A DNA stretch of 64,000 nt from Paramecium tetraurelia (Eukaryota; Ciliophora; Oligohymenophorea; Peniculida; Parameciidae), in NCBI RefSeq assembly GCF_000165425.1, contig NW_001799003.1:1-64000 (forward strand), written 5' to 3'. Positions 38,907 to 50,945 of this stretch are shown piece after piece. The translations under genes and the position numbers were made by a program. The notes below the pieces were generated by a model. That model had not been told where the DNA came from and made no database searches. It saw nothing but the letters and a program-made list of their open reading frames with translations. How positions within the stretch are numbered: the stretch's first letter is position 1; the number at the start of each line of letters is the position of its first letter.

Positions 38907-39290
38907 TCAAAGTTTGGCGTCTTTTGGTAAAAGATCTGGGGTGAATTTGGTGGCAGCAGCCATATTTCCCTTGATCTTCATCTTTCCTTACATGAAGGCT
39001 TATTGAGGATTCAATTTTCCTTGAGCCATTGCCATCATGTCATCATCTACCATGGTGAATGTAGCATCAGCTGTTCCAACACGTCCCTTGGCAATTGACT
39101 AAAGATATAAATGGATTATGCGTACTCCTGAGCCGTTCTTGAGATCAACGGTCCAAACTTCAGGGGTTTCTCCTTTGGCCTTTGAAACTTCAAAGAAATA
39201 GATTGCATTGATTTTCTTAACCAAATCAGCACCTTGGGATTTGATGAATGGATCCATCTTTTCAAACAAAGCTGCAGATTTCAAAGCCAT
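38907..39290 (-). CDS. SCP2 sterol-carrier domain protein with C-terminal AKL
   Basis: ATG 39290, TGA 38907-38909, one 27-nt intron (39099-39125); 119 codons. The whole 118-residue protein is one SCP2 domain: [20 protein letters not shown], then [20 protein letters not shown] and [16 protein letters not shown]. It ends DAKL, so the last three residues AKL form a type-1 peroxisomal targeting signal. SCP2 domains bind and shuttle sterols or acyl chains; a stand-alone, PTS1-bearing version fits a peroxisomal lipid carrier. The intron is 3n and lacks TGA in frame, so the splice model rests on its GTA...TAG ends and domain fit rather than on frame. Confidence 0.94.
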
Positions 39291-39354
39291 TAAAATTATT
39301 TAATAATTTATTTAATATATATTTTTCTTATTTTCTTAACATTTTAACAACACT

Positions 39355-40236
39355 TCACAAATCATCCCCATCATCATCCTGACACATATTCATTAATTAA
39401 TTCATGAGATTGGCCGCCTTTTCCCTCCTCTCCTCATCTGTCATTTTGGAAGTCCTACATAATAGACATGATTAAACACCTAATCTTGGTCATATCATGC
39501 ATCAATTAAGCAAATTGATCGTCTTCGAATTCCAATTGATCAAGCCCTTAGGTTTGCTTTTCACTCACTTTAGTCTTGCCGGTGTTTTCCTTCTTTTCCT
39601 AAGATTTGGGTCTCATATATGTCCAAGTATTACATTCCATGATTTCAATAATTCTAGGAAATCCAAGAGTCTCATCCTCCTACTCAGATAACTATTTGAT
39701 TTATTATTGAATTGGTGGATTGTCCAAGTCCAAATAGATTTGTTCAACAAAGCTCTCCAATTTCTTCTCCTCATTCTCTAGTAACTCAAAGTTAATTTTG
39801 GTTCCTTCCTTCCTGTTATAAATTATAGCCTAAAGACCAGGCTGGATTTCATTGAGAATTTAATCACACAAATTAATGAACTAATCCAGTCCATTCATGT
39901 TGTTGGCATCAACAATAAATAACACACCATCCACCTTGATTTTTTGTAATTTTTCGAGTGCATTTTCTTAATTAAAATAATTGTAATTTATTGTATGCAA
40001 ACCAACATCACATGTATAATATTTGGTATTGATCAAACTATTAAATTGATGCCAATTATTACAGTTGAGTTCCAATCTGTTGATGCTATTCATCAATCTT
40101 ATCAAATATTAATTCATCATTGTTAAAATGTTTGATTAAATCTAACATATTGATATGAGATTGTACACTAAATTAATTTCATTGAGTAGGAGTGTTCTGG
40201 AGCGATTATGATGAGATTGGAATTGCTTTAATCCAT
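39355..40236 (-). CDS. Alpha/gamma-adaptin-binding protein p34-like, 268 aa
   Basis: ATG 40236, TGA 39355-39357, three 25-nt introns (40142-40166, 40038-40062, 39455-39479); 269 codons. Features shared with the AAGAB/p34 family: a Rab-like fold with LLINTKYYTCDVGLH, a hydrophobic strand GVLFIVDANNMNGLD, a second strand LQAIIYNRKEG, a GFPRIIEIMECNTW segment, an acidic linker, and a C-terminal helix with DEERREKAANLMNQLM. p34 proteins are cytosolic chaperones for clathrin adaptor (AP1/AP2) subunits. No GTP-binding P-loop is seen, as in p34. Assignment rests on motif order from memory, so it is likely rather than certain. Confidence 0.75.
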
Positions 40237-40319
40237 ATTATATAGATATATAAATTATTAAATACTTAGTAACTTAATAGGTATGTTTATTAAAAATATA
40301 TATATATATAACATAGCAT

Positions 40320-41635
40320 TCAAACAAGCATTTTAACAACCTATTATGGTTACAATTCGATCATTTCCCAAATGTGGCCAAACTCATCAGAAGAAGGATT
40401 TGAATGTGGAGTCAATGCAAATTAGTAGTCCATAGACATGATTCTCTCATCATCTCCATCTACGATTTTCGATCTATCAGTCTATTTTGATATTTCAATG
40501 ACATCTTACCTTGCTAACATAACAAAAGATTTCTTAGGTTTTGATTGTAAATACAAAAACAGGCAATTTGACAGAATCAGGTATGCTAGCTCTTGTGAAT
40601 CTAATTTCATCGACATTCCACAATTGCTTGTGTTTAGGTTCAGATTTCTAATTAAAAATGTAATTATACTTCAGCTTCCTATTTTTTCAATAACACTTTG
40701 AAGTATCCGAGAGCTGCTTCGCCACATACCTTTTAAAGGGACTCCAACTCTCCTAACAAGTATAGGTTATAGATTTATTCGAAGATCACCTTTGCTTCCT
40801 TTTCCAATTCGTATAAATCGAAGTCTGGATCGATCATTCTCATTTATTTGATGGCTCTGGCAACATCGCTTTCATTAGTGACTGTTTTCTAATTGAATTA
40901 GCATATGGAATTACTGCTGCATACAGAGAGACCTAAACGAAATTGCTGGGATGATTTTAGATTCTATCAGATAAGTCAGCCTTGAATTGTTTCAATTCTG
41001 CCTTGAATGTTACGTACTCTTTATAGGCGTCACTGTTGACTAAATGTTGCCCTTGTTCACTCTGCTTGAGTCTACTTTAAATCTTCTGAGCAATTTTGGA
41101 TTTGAGAGATGCTTCTTCACTTGAACCTTCATCAGTAGCTTGGATGGCATTTCTTTTCCATTCTGGAATTTTCTCTTAAATCTAAATAAATTTTGATTCA
41201 TACTGCTGCCAATTCTTCTTCAGTCATTTAAGCCAATTTCTCCTCTTCCTTCTTTCTCTCTGCTAACTTTGCCTTAACTGTTTCCATTCTTGCCTTTACT
41301 TCGTCATCATGACTGGGAAATGTTTTTCTCCAAGCCAATTTCGCCATGTTCAAACATGTTTTTCCTATGCCTGTCTCCTAATTCTGATTAGCATCTGTTT
41401 TAAATTTGAGAGCTGATCCTTTCACCTTCTCTGTTATTTTCGAAGCCGAACCAATAGCTGAATCTTTGACTGTGTGCAAAATATCTATAACTAAGGATGG
41501 TTATTTCTCTATTTCTTCTGCTTTCTTGTTCTCACTACAGAAATTGTACAAAACTCGTCTTTGATTGTAAATGTTAAGTCTTGAAAGTCTGTGTGCTTAT
41601 CTAAATGGGACTAACAAATTAACAAAGGATATCAT
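40320..41635 (-). CDS. TIM44: TIM44, mitochondrial import motor subunit
   Basis: ATG 41635, TGA 40320-40322, four introns (41182-41203, 40889-40914, 40648-40669, 40482-40509); exactly 406 codons. The N-terminus is basic and hydroxylated (FRQAHRLSRLNIYNQRRVL), a good matrix presequence. A charged helical region contains AKLAWRKTFPSHDDEVKARM, a Tim44 hallmark. The C-terminal Tim44/mba1 domain includes MRMIDPDFDLYELEKEAKVI and later GEAALGYFKVLL. TIM44 tethers mtHsp70 to the TIM23 channel on the matrix side. Length (405 aa) matches the family. Confidence 0.93.
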
Positions 41636-41933
41636 TAAATAAAAAATTTAATTTAGGGTAATAAATCACTTAATTTTGCATATCTATAAATTTTATAATT
41701 AAAACTAATATTAATATATAAATAATAATATTTTAATAACAATAAATTTTATACTGCAATCCCTCAATTAATTTAAATCGATAATTTATTCCATTTGATA
41801 ATTTAAATTACCTACTAAATATTAGCGAAGTACTCATTAACTACAAATCCACGACTATTCAGTCTTTGGTGAATAAATATAATAATTATTATTATAGAGA
41901 TAAATAATCGTAAGAAAACAAATTTAGTTAGGA

Positions 41934-43001
41934 TCAACATAATACACTGAGTTTATTCTTCTTAATTATAGCAATTTGGAAATTATTGTTGAGAAAATCG
42001 AGAAGCTAATCTGTCTAAGTAAGTTTAAACTTTTATTTAAGTTTATTACATTCAACAGACTGCTGTTAAAGTAAGGATTCTTCTCTCAACTCTTGTATTA
42101 TTTGTTCTATCAATTGTTGCTCATCCTCAAGCTTTAATTTCGAATAAATCTATTTCTTAGATTACTGTGAGTTCTATTCAAATTTTGTAGATTCCCTTTT
42201 AATAATTGTATGAAATCTATTTTTTAAGCAATTCTCGGTTCTCAGATTCTCAAAATCTCTTCTTGAAATTTATGACCATTTCTTTCCATATTGTAGAACA
42301 GCAACCAACAATTTAATTTCATCCTCCTTGTACCATGGACCTCTAGGTAAACATTAAAATTATTTTATACCTCTCTACTTATGGATTTAATTTATTTATC
42401 CATCTCTCTCTGCACTATTTACCCAATCTCACATTAGATGAATTGCATATCTTGCTCATTTCCATAGCTATCAAACTCCATTTATTGCTTCTGTTCTGTT
42501 CTGCATACTTATTGTAGAGTTAACTCAAAACTGAATCCTCTTCTCGAGTCCAAGGATGATCTACTATTGAAGTAGCCTGACTCTCCACCCATCTACTTCT
42601 GCAAACCTTCCAATGTCTGTTGAATAGTATCTGTCCGACTTAATCCCAATCATAAACATTCTAAATATTACATTTACTGATACCATTGAAAGGGGCTGAA
42701 GATTATGAGCATTGCAGTACAACCCAACAATGATCCTTAGCATATCTAACTCGGTTTAATCCATCTTTTTCTATTTTCCAATGTTGGTAATATTGAATTC
42801 GTTGTGTGCCTTCTCTAATTCTTTGTAGGATGACTAAATATCAGCCCAATCCTGCATTGTAATGTTCAATTATTATAAGATGATATGTTATTAATCTTTT
42901 CTTTGCACACTGTTATCAAAAAGCTTCTGGAGCTTCTCTAATCTGGTGACAAATTTGTCATGCATTTAGATAGAATGAGTTGGAGAAACGAAATCTTCCA
43001 T
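41934..43001 (-). CDS. Myb-type (tandem SANT) DNA-binding protein, 338 aa
   Basis: ATG 43001, TGA 41934-41936, introns 42661-42683 (23) and 42344-42371 (28); 339 codons. Two adjacent Myb repeats are clear: HPWTREEDSVLSQLYNKYAE...KWSLIAMEM...GKQCRERWINKLNP, then RGPWYKEDEIKLLVAVLQYG...KWSQISR...ENCLKNRFHTIIKR. The tryptophan spacing is classical R2R3. An N-terminal helical region precedes them and a Glu/Gln-rich coiled stretch follows. A sequence-specific nuclear factor is likely; targets are unknown. Confidence 0.92.
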
Positions 43002-44138
43002 TATTATATTGTTAAATGCATCATATCACTATTTTTTAAATATAGTTCTAAAAAACGTAATATAAGTTAAATTGTCTAAAATGTTTTTTTTCTTTATAAT
43101 CAATATATTAATTTAATACATAAACTGATGATTAAGCAATAACTTAATTAAAAATAAAAATAATTATAAAAATTTCAAGTATTAATTTAAAAGTATTATT
43201 TTGTATTACTAATCCGCAAACCCATAATTTAAATAATTCCATTGAAAAACCCAAATTGTTAACAAATTGAGAAGTCAAAAAAATTCAGTTTATTTTCCAT
43301 TCCCTGATTTAAAAATACTTATTATAGATGTTGTTCCTCTGTTCTCGTTCTGTCTCAATTAAATTAACCTTGACGACCAAGAATACGAGAATTTATATTT
43401 AAATTAAGTGTATATTTCTAATTTACAATATTCTTGTGAACTCAAAATTTTTCTCATTTCAAAAATCAACCGAATCTCTATTATATTAATTAATTCTGGA
43501 TGCTCTCGTGGAACGATGCAGAAGATGGCTAATAAATATTTGATAAGGAACAGATTGTAAAACAAATAATTTAATAGATAGATAAGAATTTCAGAATTCA
43601 ATGCAATACTATTTTTAATAAGTAATACTTAATATACATGAGGCAATGAAATTAAAAAGATTTTGGTACAAAATTGAAATAAATAATTTTGAATTCGGAA
43701 CAAATACAAAACTAGACCTTTATATTCTTAAAAAAATCTTTAGGCTCAATAATTCATAATTTAATATAATATATTAATCAATAAATCAATTTTTGTATTT
43801 ATTTTAAAATTATGATCATAAAAAATGCATCGTCGATTTAGGGATTCGCACACTGAGTTTTCTGATTACGATGATGCATCTCAAACACTTCTTTGAAAGT
43901 ATCGAAATTGACACTTGAATTGTTTCATTTTGTGATTGGTTTGGAACTTTTAAATTGGACAAACAATAGACTGTATTTGATATAAATGGGAAAATAGGAA
44001 CGATTTTAATATTAATTGAAGCGAGAGAGGGGGATGAGATAAAGTTAATGATAATTTTAAATATTAAATAAAAAAACTAAGATTAAATGGTGATAAAAGA
44101 TTTAAATAAGAGTGAATAAATTGATTATAAATTATTTA
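43002..44138. other. Intergenic, no gene seen
   Basis: About 1.1 kb of AT-rich sequence between the divergent Myb and CBM20 genes. Short open pieces only, without motifs. Confidence 0.5.
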
Positions 44139-44848
44139 ATGTCTCAAATAAAGTTTTGCTTATCTCACCAAGTGTATTTTGGACAAGGCGTATACTTGGT
44201 GAGTTCCTAGAATGATTGGAAAATCGAAGAGAGTTGTAGGATGACTTGCATAAAGGTAAAGATGTGTTCAAATATGTAGTCTAACCGATGGGAACTTGTT
44301 TTGCAAGTAACGGATGCCCAATTGGAGTACAAATATGTGATTGCAGACTATGATAGTCCCTCTGGAAGTGTTCAGATTTGGGAAAGAGGCAACAACAGAA
44401 AATTAATTAAATCTAAATCAAACAGTTCGGAAACCATAAGTATATTATCATATTCATCAATATTATAGAAGATATGTGGGAGAAAAGAATGATTTCCCTA
44501 AAATTAATGGCTTTGAACAATAACTCTTTGGCCATCGTAATAGGGAACTTCCCAGCCCTCTCAACTCCGATTCAAATGAAATTGTTAGACAAGAAATCGA
44601 TGAAGTACTTTTCTACCAAATTCTACATTGACATCACTAATTCGGAATAAGTGATTCAATTTCAATACTATTTGCTTATAAAAGATCCTAGTAAAGAATT
44701 TTGTAATTTTTAGCCCCCATGGAATTCATTAGTAACCCAATAACTCTTGGCATTTCGGAAAGAAATTAGGAAATATGTCAAGCAGTCTCCTTTTATAGAA
44801 TTGCTCTATGTTGATTATATTTAGTATTTATTTTATAGATTTAATTGA
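44139..44848 (+). CDS. CBM20 (starch-binding) domain protein A, 218 aa
   Basis: ATG 44139, introns 44256-44279 (24) and 44440-44468 (29), TGA 44846-44848; 219 codons. The N-terminal 95 residues fit a CBM20 fold: YFGQGVYLVSSQNDWKIEES, then RWELVLQVTDAQLEYKYVIA and VQIWERGNNRKL. The rest starts with DMWEKRMISLKLMAL and resembles the following gene at the same place. CBM20 domains bind alpha-glucans such as starch or glycogen. No glycosidase or phosphatase domain is attached, so this may be a glycogen-targeting subunit. The 3' end is less certain because the last codons are AT-rich. Confidence 0.78.
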
Positions 44849-45095
44849 AATATTTTAATTTTAAAAATATATATATTTATATTGGGCCTCAAAAATGCCA
44901 TACGTATCATCTCAATTGAAATGAACAACTAAGATGACGTGGATTGGAAGACTATGACAATTGGTGGTAATTAGTGGTTCGAATTACTTTAATTTTAAAA
45001 TAGTAAATTTGAATAAAAATCATAAGATATTATTCTTACAAATTCTAGTTATTATTGTGTTACGATATAAATTAAAAATTAGCATTATTAATATA
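44849..45095 (+). other. Unplaced coding-like segment between the CBM20 genes
   Basis: A frame around 44880-45080 reads like exon (AIRIISIEMNNQDDVDWKTM, then TIGGNQWFELLQ) but has no suitable start, and no intron joins it cleanly to the gene upstream. It may be a 3' exon of CBM20 gene A reached by a splice I cannot see, or a remnant of a third copy. Confidence 0.35.
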
Positions 45096-46049
45096 ATGAA
45101 AGAATCTTAAATCTTTTTTACCCTAACTAAACAAGTAAATTATGGAGAGGCCCTCTATTTAGTCTTCGATTTCACCAATTGGGATTTAACAAAAGCTGTA
45201 CGGATGGAATGTTCAATGGTATTATTAGATTTCATTTATTAGAATGATCATTGGTCGAAAGTTATTGAAATCTCTTGTTCTTCCTTTGAATACAAGTATG
45301 TGATTGGACCTTACGACAACATAATACAGGAGGATGTAGTGTGGGAGGAAGGACCCAACAGATCCTCTGAAAACTTGAAGTTGTTGGAAATGAACCAGAG
45401 TAAAATTTAATTGGATGATGTTTGGGAAAAAAGAAATTTGATGTTCTTCTTACTTGACACAAAATAGAAAAGTAAAAGTAAAAAGAATCACGAACATGAC
45501 ATATTATTATTTGGATAGGCTAAGGCCTTGAATTCACCAGTTAGATTTACTAAATGTTAATTAACTCAAAATACAGAATTATACTTTGTTAACTTACAAC
45601 TTGAACTTGATGAGATTATCAATCCTAAGGAAGTTCAAATCTACATGAAGGTCCAATTAAAAAAAAGTAATAATAATATCAATTTTAGGATATATAGAAA
45701 TGATCTCTAAAAGTATTAAACTTAACTTCAGAAATTCCCCTGTCAATATATGCCAAGATATCTTATAAGACTCCAAGTATTATCTTCTCAAATGATATAT
45801 AGCTCTAGATTTAGTATTAATTTTAATTTACTTCTTTTAAAAATAATTAAACAAATAATCATATTAATTTTAAATTATAAAGTTCTCTTTAAAAGCAATA
45901 TTACATGCTTTTCCCTACAAAATTTATTAGAAAAGTAATTGAAATTAACTTACATAAATTACACAGGTAATTTATAATTCTCCAAACCAAACTTTAACAA
46001 ACCATAATAGAAATTAAATTATTAACTATCGAATATTATTCAAAATTGA
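45096..46049 (+). CDS. CBM20 (starch-binding) domain protein B
   Basis: ATG 45096, intron 45219-45242 (24 nt). The domain is strong: FTLTKQVNYGEALYLVFDFT, then FEYKYVIGPYDN and VVWEEGPNRSSENL. A second part starting DDVWEKRNLMFFLLD matches the same position in protein A, so the two are tandem paralogues. The frame stays open to TGA 46047-46049, but sequence after about 45780 is AT-rich and may be 3' UTR or an exon in another frame, so the true stop is uncertain. As for A, glucan binding is the only function I can support. Confidence 0.75.
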
Positions 46050-46234
46050 TTCAACATATTTTTCAATACAATAAGTAGGCTATTCTACTTTCTTTCCTAA
46101 TTTAATATTACATATTAAAATTATTATTTGAATACATTATATAAATGACAACAAATTTTTTGTAGAGGGGGACTGGACTGGGATTTGAATGTAAAATATT
46201 GAATTAAATAATTTTATAATGAATTTGATTGTTT

Positions 46235-49200
46235 TCAGATCATTCTCATAATTTAAGCAATTTCTTTTGATAAGATTTGTAAGGAAGGCGTGACAACACT
46301 GATTATAGCTGCAAACATGGCAATAATAATGATGATAATCAGCATTTACCATGGGAATACAAATATCAAAGGTAATTATGTGAATAAAGTCTATTACAAT
46401 GCCATGGATTGTCCAATAATAAATCCGACCATCAATCCAATAAAACTGGAACTGAACACCAATGTGAATGCCTCCATAATATACACTGTAGTAATGGATA
46501 ATTTAGTATTTCCAATTGCTCTAAGCACTGAGATCTCCTTAACCTATTCTAACATATTGGCAGACATCGATGTCATAAGACTGAAGAATGACAATACCAT
46601 AACAACTCCAGTTAGGAAACTGAATATGATTTGAATTAGATTCTGACTTTGCTTAATGGATGTTTCATAATCTCTGTAATCCCATATCTTAGCAGAGATA
46701 CCTTAAGCATCAATGTACTTTTTGAATTGACCATAGACAGTGTCGATGTTACCAGAACCAGATACAGAAATGAGTAATCTTTTCATAGGGTAATTTTCAA
46801 CTGCATCTATCAAATTTCCACACAACCTCCTGTATGTTGGTAAGGAGACGACAACATTTTATTCTTGAACACTCGGCAGACTACTAAATTTAAGGGCAGG
46901 TGCTGAAGTGACAATTGAAGAAGCTCTCATTTAATGATATTGACTGTATGTATTATTGTACACAACCAGAAGGAAAGTGCTGTCAATGTCAATTTTGATA
47001 TTGAGTTGGTCAGCATAACTGGTACCAATCATAGCACTTTGACTTCCTCGACTCGTATACAATTATTCAACTGGATTCAATTTGCTATTAATTTGATTCT
47101 CGACTTTCAGAAATTGATTGTATCCCATATCAAATAGAGTATGTGAGACCCCCACGATCTTAGGTTTGAGTTGGTAGACCTAACCTAAATGGGTCATGTA
47201 TGTTGTGGAAAATCCAAGTTTCTACATGTAACTATCCAAGGGATCAGTGACCCATGCAAAACTAGTGATGTTGCCTCCCAATTCTAAGATTATTTTTTCG
47301 AATTCAAATGGTGAGAGATATCCATTGGAAGCAGTGATCTCAAGTTTGCAACCATGTTATTAAAGTGTCTAAGTAGCTTGGTTTTCAATCTGCACGCTCA
47401 TACCAACAAAGATGAAAATCACAAAAGCTATGGATAAGGCATACATCAGTGCTGTTCTTCTATTTTTGATCTAAAGAAATAATACATATGAGTACCCTAT
47501 GTGCAGCTAGATTCTTCAACACCATTGTTTTCTTGGCTGAACTAGCCCAGAACAAAAATAGATAAACCGTAAATCGTTCAGCAAGGTATTAGATATTGAA
47601 TGCAAAGATGACCAATCCCAAGAGCATGCCACATAAGATGAAGAAGAATATTGACAACAGTAATCCAATGTTGAATGACAATAAAGCCAAAGGCAAGAAG
47701 TAATAAACACATATTCCAAACAACGAAGCTATTACAGCGAACTGGATTCTACCCCAAGGCAACGATTTGCCTTCAAGATCTACTTCTATTTTCACTGCAG
47801 TTGATTTTGATCTGTTGATATCCAATGCAAAACTCAATTACTTACTTAATGCTTCTTTTATGGGAACATAAGAACTCAACAAAGGAATCAGCAATCCCAA
47901 TCCGAGTGCCATAAATACGGCATTTGTTGTTGGAGTAGCTTCTATCTCAACTCCAATCGAAGCTTTGAGTGCACTACTGGCATATAATAGAAATGGAATC
48001 GAAAGGATAATACCTGCTACTATAGCTGGCAACACATAACTCAATGCTTGAGTCAATACTATGAACACTACTCCCAACTTATTAAACCCTAATACTCTCA
48101 ACACTCCCAAGTCATAAGTCTTAGTCTCCACTGAGATCAACAACAAAGTATATAACAGTAAAACACTCAATAGAAACAATATCACGATGATCATATTTAA
48201 TATGATACCCAAAAACAGTTAACCAAATCGAGAATCATACAGTTGTTATAAGACAGGCAAATCCATATTACATGGATAAACTCCCAAATCTCGTCTTATG
48301 TTACTTGCATATTTGGTTATCTTCCCTTATATATTCTCGTAATTGCTATCCATGTATATATCAAATCTGTCAGGTATATTGATTCTGATTTCATCTACGA
48401 ATTCCTCAGGATTAGCAGTATACAAAGCCTTTAAAAATGGTTTGTCCCATGACCAATAAGCAAGATTGTTAAAGAAGTGTTTGTGTTCTACAATTATCAA
48501 TTTATCAGCATCTCCATCTGGAAATTTACCATAAGTGGAATCCAACAACGCTTTGACTTGATACAAATAAAATCTTTAAGTGGCTTTCTTCAGATCTCCG
48601 AATTCTTGATTTAAAAATGTCTCATTGTAATTGGTTAAATTGAATTGCCTACCAATCTATTCATAATAGTTCTCTATATAATAAGACCCATAAAAATCAT
48701 AGAACTCTCCATATATTAGCATGTAATCTCCTACATTCAATCGATAAGTTTCAGCTAGCTTCCTACTCAAAATCACCTCCGTCTCTTTTAATTCATCAAA
48801 TGGATATTCCCATCCTAATCCAATATCCTTCTCCTTCAATGTATCAATCGCCACAAATTTTGCCGTTGGATGAGGCTATACTCCTCCGCACCTCTAACCC
48901 AATTACTATCCATCTCTCAAATCATTAAAGTGGGCATCGCTTCCGAATTCCTACCTTTTGGATAACAATTATTATGCTTTATTCACAGACTATCTTTAAG
49001 TGATTATATTATACATTCTCACAATCTCCTGACTTTTACAAATAAGTGAAGTTGACTTGCTACGAAATTCTAGGACTTGCTTGACTTGCCCTGTCTGGTC
49101 CTAATACTTCTTTGACTCTGGTGAAGTTTAGGAAGTCAACTATGAGATATCCTTGTTGTCTGGCTGAGTTACTATAGATGGACATCAAATACTGAGGCGA

Positions 49201-49519
49201 TTTCTCATGTTCCTCGCTTAAATAATTTGGATTTGCAGACAACCTAATCTTAAATCGCTAATTACACTATGTCTGATTATCCCGCTGGACCCTCAGCTGA
49301 TTTTAAAAATATGAGAGGTGCTCTATCAATTATTGATTAACTAACTGCACTAGCTGCAACCACAATCAGAACACTAAAAAATGATACGCAATATCCACAA
49401 GGTCTCCTTTTCAATTCGTACCATGATTGTCCTATCATGAATAACAAAGATGAACAAATAGACATTGAAGTACCTTAAGGAGCTAAAGAGTCCTTTTTCT
49501 AAATAGGTTAAGGCTGCAT
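46235..49519 (-). CDS. FtsX/MacB-type permease-like membrane protein, 1,070 aa
   Basis: ATG 49519, TGA 46235-46237, introns 49244-49265 (22), 48990-49014 (25) and 47471-47495 (25); exactly 1,071 codons. After an N-terminal segment WYELKRRPCGYC a membrane span is followed by a large extracytosolic domain. An FtsX-type permease domain lies near residues 420-545 (IILNMIIVILFLLSVLLLYT, then KTYDLGVLRVLGFNKLGVV). More membrane spans and a second extracytosolic domain follow. A second FtsX domain ends the protein (LEQVKEISVLRAIGNTKLS). The duplicated layout is that of bacterial LolC/MacB-like ABC permeases. No ATPase domain is fused or adjacent. Such proteins are uncommon in eukaryotes outside protists; the substrate is unknown. 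Confidence 0.88.
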
Positions 49520-49524
49520 TTATA

Positions 49525-49701
49525 ATTAATTATTAATATTATTAAAATGAACATTGCAATTCTTAATAAATAGAATACTTATTCAATTTTATTATCAATC
49601 CCTACATTCCTTAATTTCTCTCCAGCATACTATATCTCACCTTATTGCATTACTAAGATGTCAGTAATCATATTATTATTGATATTCTAATAGGAAGTCA
49701 T
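49525..49701 (-). CDS. Possible small tail-anchored protein (uncertain)
   Basis: An open frame starts at ATG 49701 and encodes a hydrophilic head (ITDILVMQQGEIQYAGEKLR) followed by a hydrophobic run (RIAMFILIILIINY). This recalls a short tail-anchored or SNARE-like protein. The frame stays open into the start of the FtsX gene on the same strand, so the stop or splice that would end it is not seen; the low coordinate given is a limit, not a stop. It may be 5' leader sequence of the FtsX gene instead. Confidence 0.3.
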
Positions 49702-49874
49702 CTTTTTAAAAATTTAATTATCTATTTGTGAGAATATTAATCTATTATTATAAATGCATACATTTTTGGAGACTTAATTAATTGAGATGAGGCTTAAGAG
49801 TTGAAGCTATACCTAAGAGATATCAAAACAACATTTAATAGTTTGTAGTTATTAATAAATATAAATATTTAATA

Positions 49875-50905
49875 ATGAGTACATTGGCAGCTGCGAGAGC
49901 AGATAATTTTTACTTTGGACCTAATTATGATCCGAATGGAGTAATAGATTAATTCTAAAGTAGGGTAGTTTGAAATATTAGAGAAGAATGAAACTTAAAG
50001 GAAAGCGAAAGCCTTCGAGATTGGATTAATATAAAATAAAGAGTGGGCCTAAGATCAGGTTTGAAACTCCATTCCATGTAAATGCTTGAAATGTGGGCAT
50101 ATGATAGCGAAAGGTGTGAGGTTTAATGCTGCAAAGAGAGAAGGTATAAATTGTAATGATTTGCTAGTGGGTAAATTTCATAGTACGACAATATTGCAAT
50201 TCTCGATGCTGTGTCCCTCTTGCAAAAATACAATTGTTTGCAAGACTGACCCTGAGAATTGCGATTACAATTATACAGAAGGAGCAGTGAAATGGGTAGA
50301 CAATTCTTGATTATGAGTTTAGTTAAGCACTGAGAAGGCCACAGACATGGAGTTCATACCTGATCCTGAGCAGAAGATCAAAGAGTAATCGAATGCGATG
50401 TATAAATTGGAGAGAGAGGTTGAAAAGGTCAAATAAAATAACTTGGCTCCCGTTCTAGAGGACTTGCAAAAATATCGTTTAGTATGAAGTAGTAGATATA
50501 TGAAAGGAAAATTGGAAGGATGATTTTGAGAAGAACTTGATGTTGAGAAGGAAATTAAAAGAAGATAAAATAAAAGATGCTATTATAGAGGAAGAGAAGA
50601 ATAGGGTCAAAAACTTTGGGTTACCAATGGAGGATTTAACCAAGTCTGAACTTGTAAATATGAGCGTTTAAATAAATTAGCGAGAAATTAAGGAGGTCAA
50701 ATTTCAAGAATCAAGTAGCAGAAAATAACAGAGAGAAAAACGATAGGAAATTATGAGTCAAAGCATACTGCCTAGTGGTAGGATGAGTTAGCAATTACAA
50801 AAACAATTGGAGGAGTTGAATAAGAAAGTAAGTAAATTGCCTGCTGCTACCAGAAAGATATTCAAATAGCAATTGATGCCTAAGAAAAACAATTTTAATT
50901 TTTGA
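49875..50905 (+). CDS. CWC16/Yju2 (CCDC130-like) splicing factor, frame broken once
   Basis: ATG 49875, introns 49941-49963 (23), 50144-50167 (24), 50296-50322 (27), 50482-50506 (25), TGA 50903-50905. Motifs: N-terminal NFYFGPNYDP, RFETPF, CLKCGHMIAKGVRFNA, a second Cys pair CPSCKNTIVCKTDPENCDY, and the C-terminal WKDDFEKNLMLRRKLKEDK. This matches the zinc-binding CWC16 family of spliceosomal (Yju2/CCDC130) proteins. Spliced length is 932 nt, one short of 311 codons, and the break is pinned to 50078-50082, where one A is missing from GTAAATGC. That is most simply a homopolymer error. Confidence 0.88.
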
Positions 50906-50945
50906 AGGATTTATAATTAATAATTATATTTATATATTTTGTAAG

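Noticed and set aside
46290..46634. Plus-strand ORF of 114 codons
   Set aside because: It is antisense to the second FtsX domain of the minus-strand permease, which has far better motif support.
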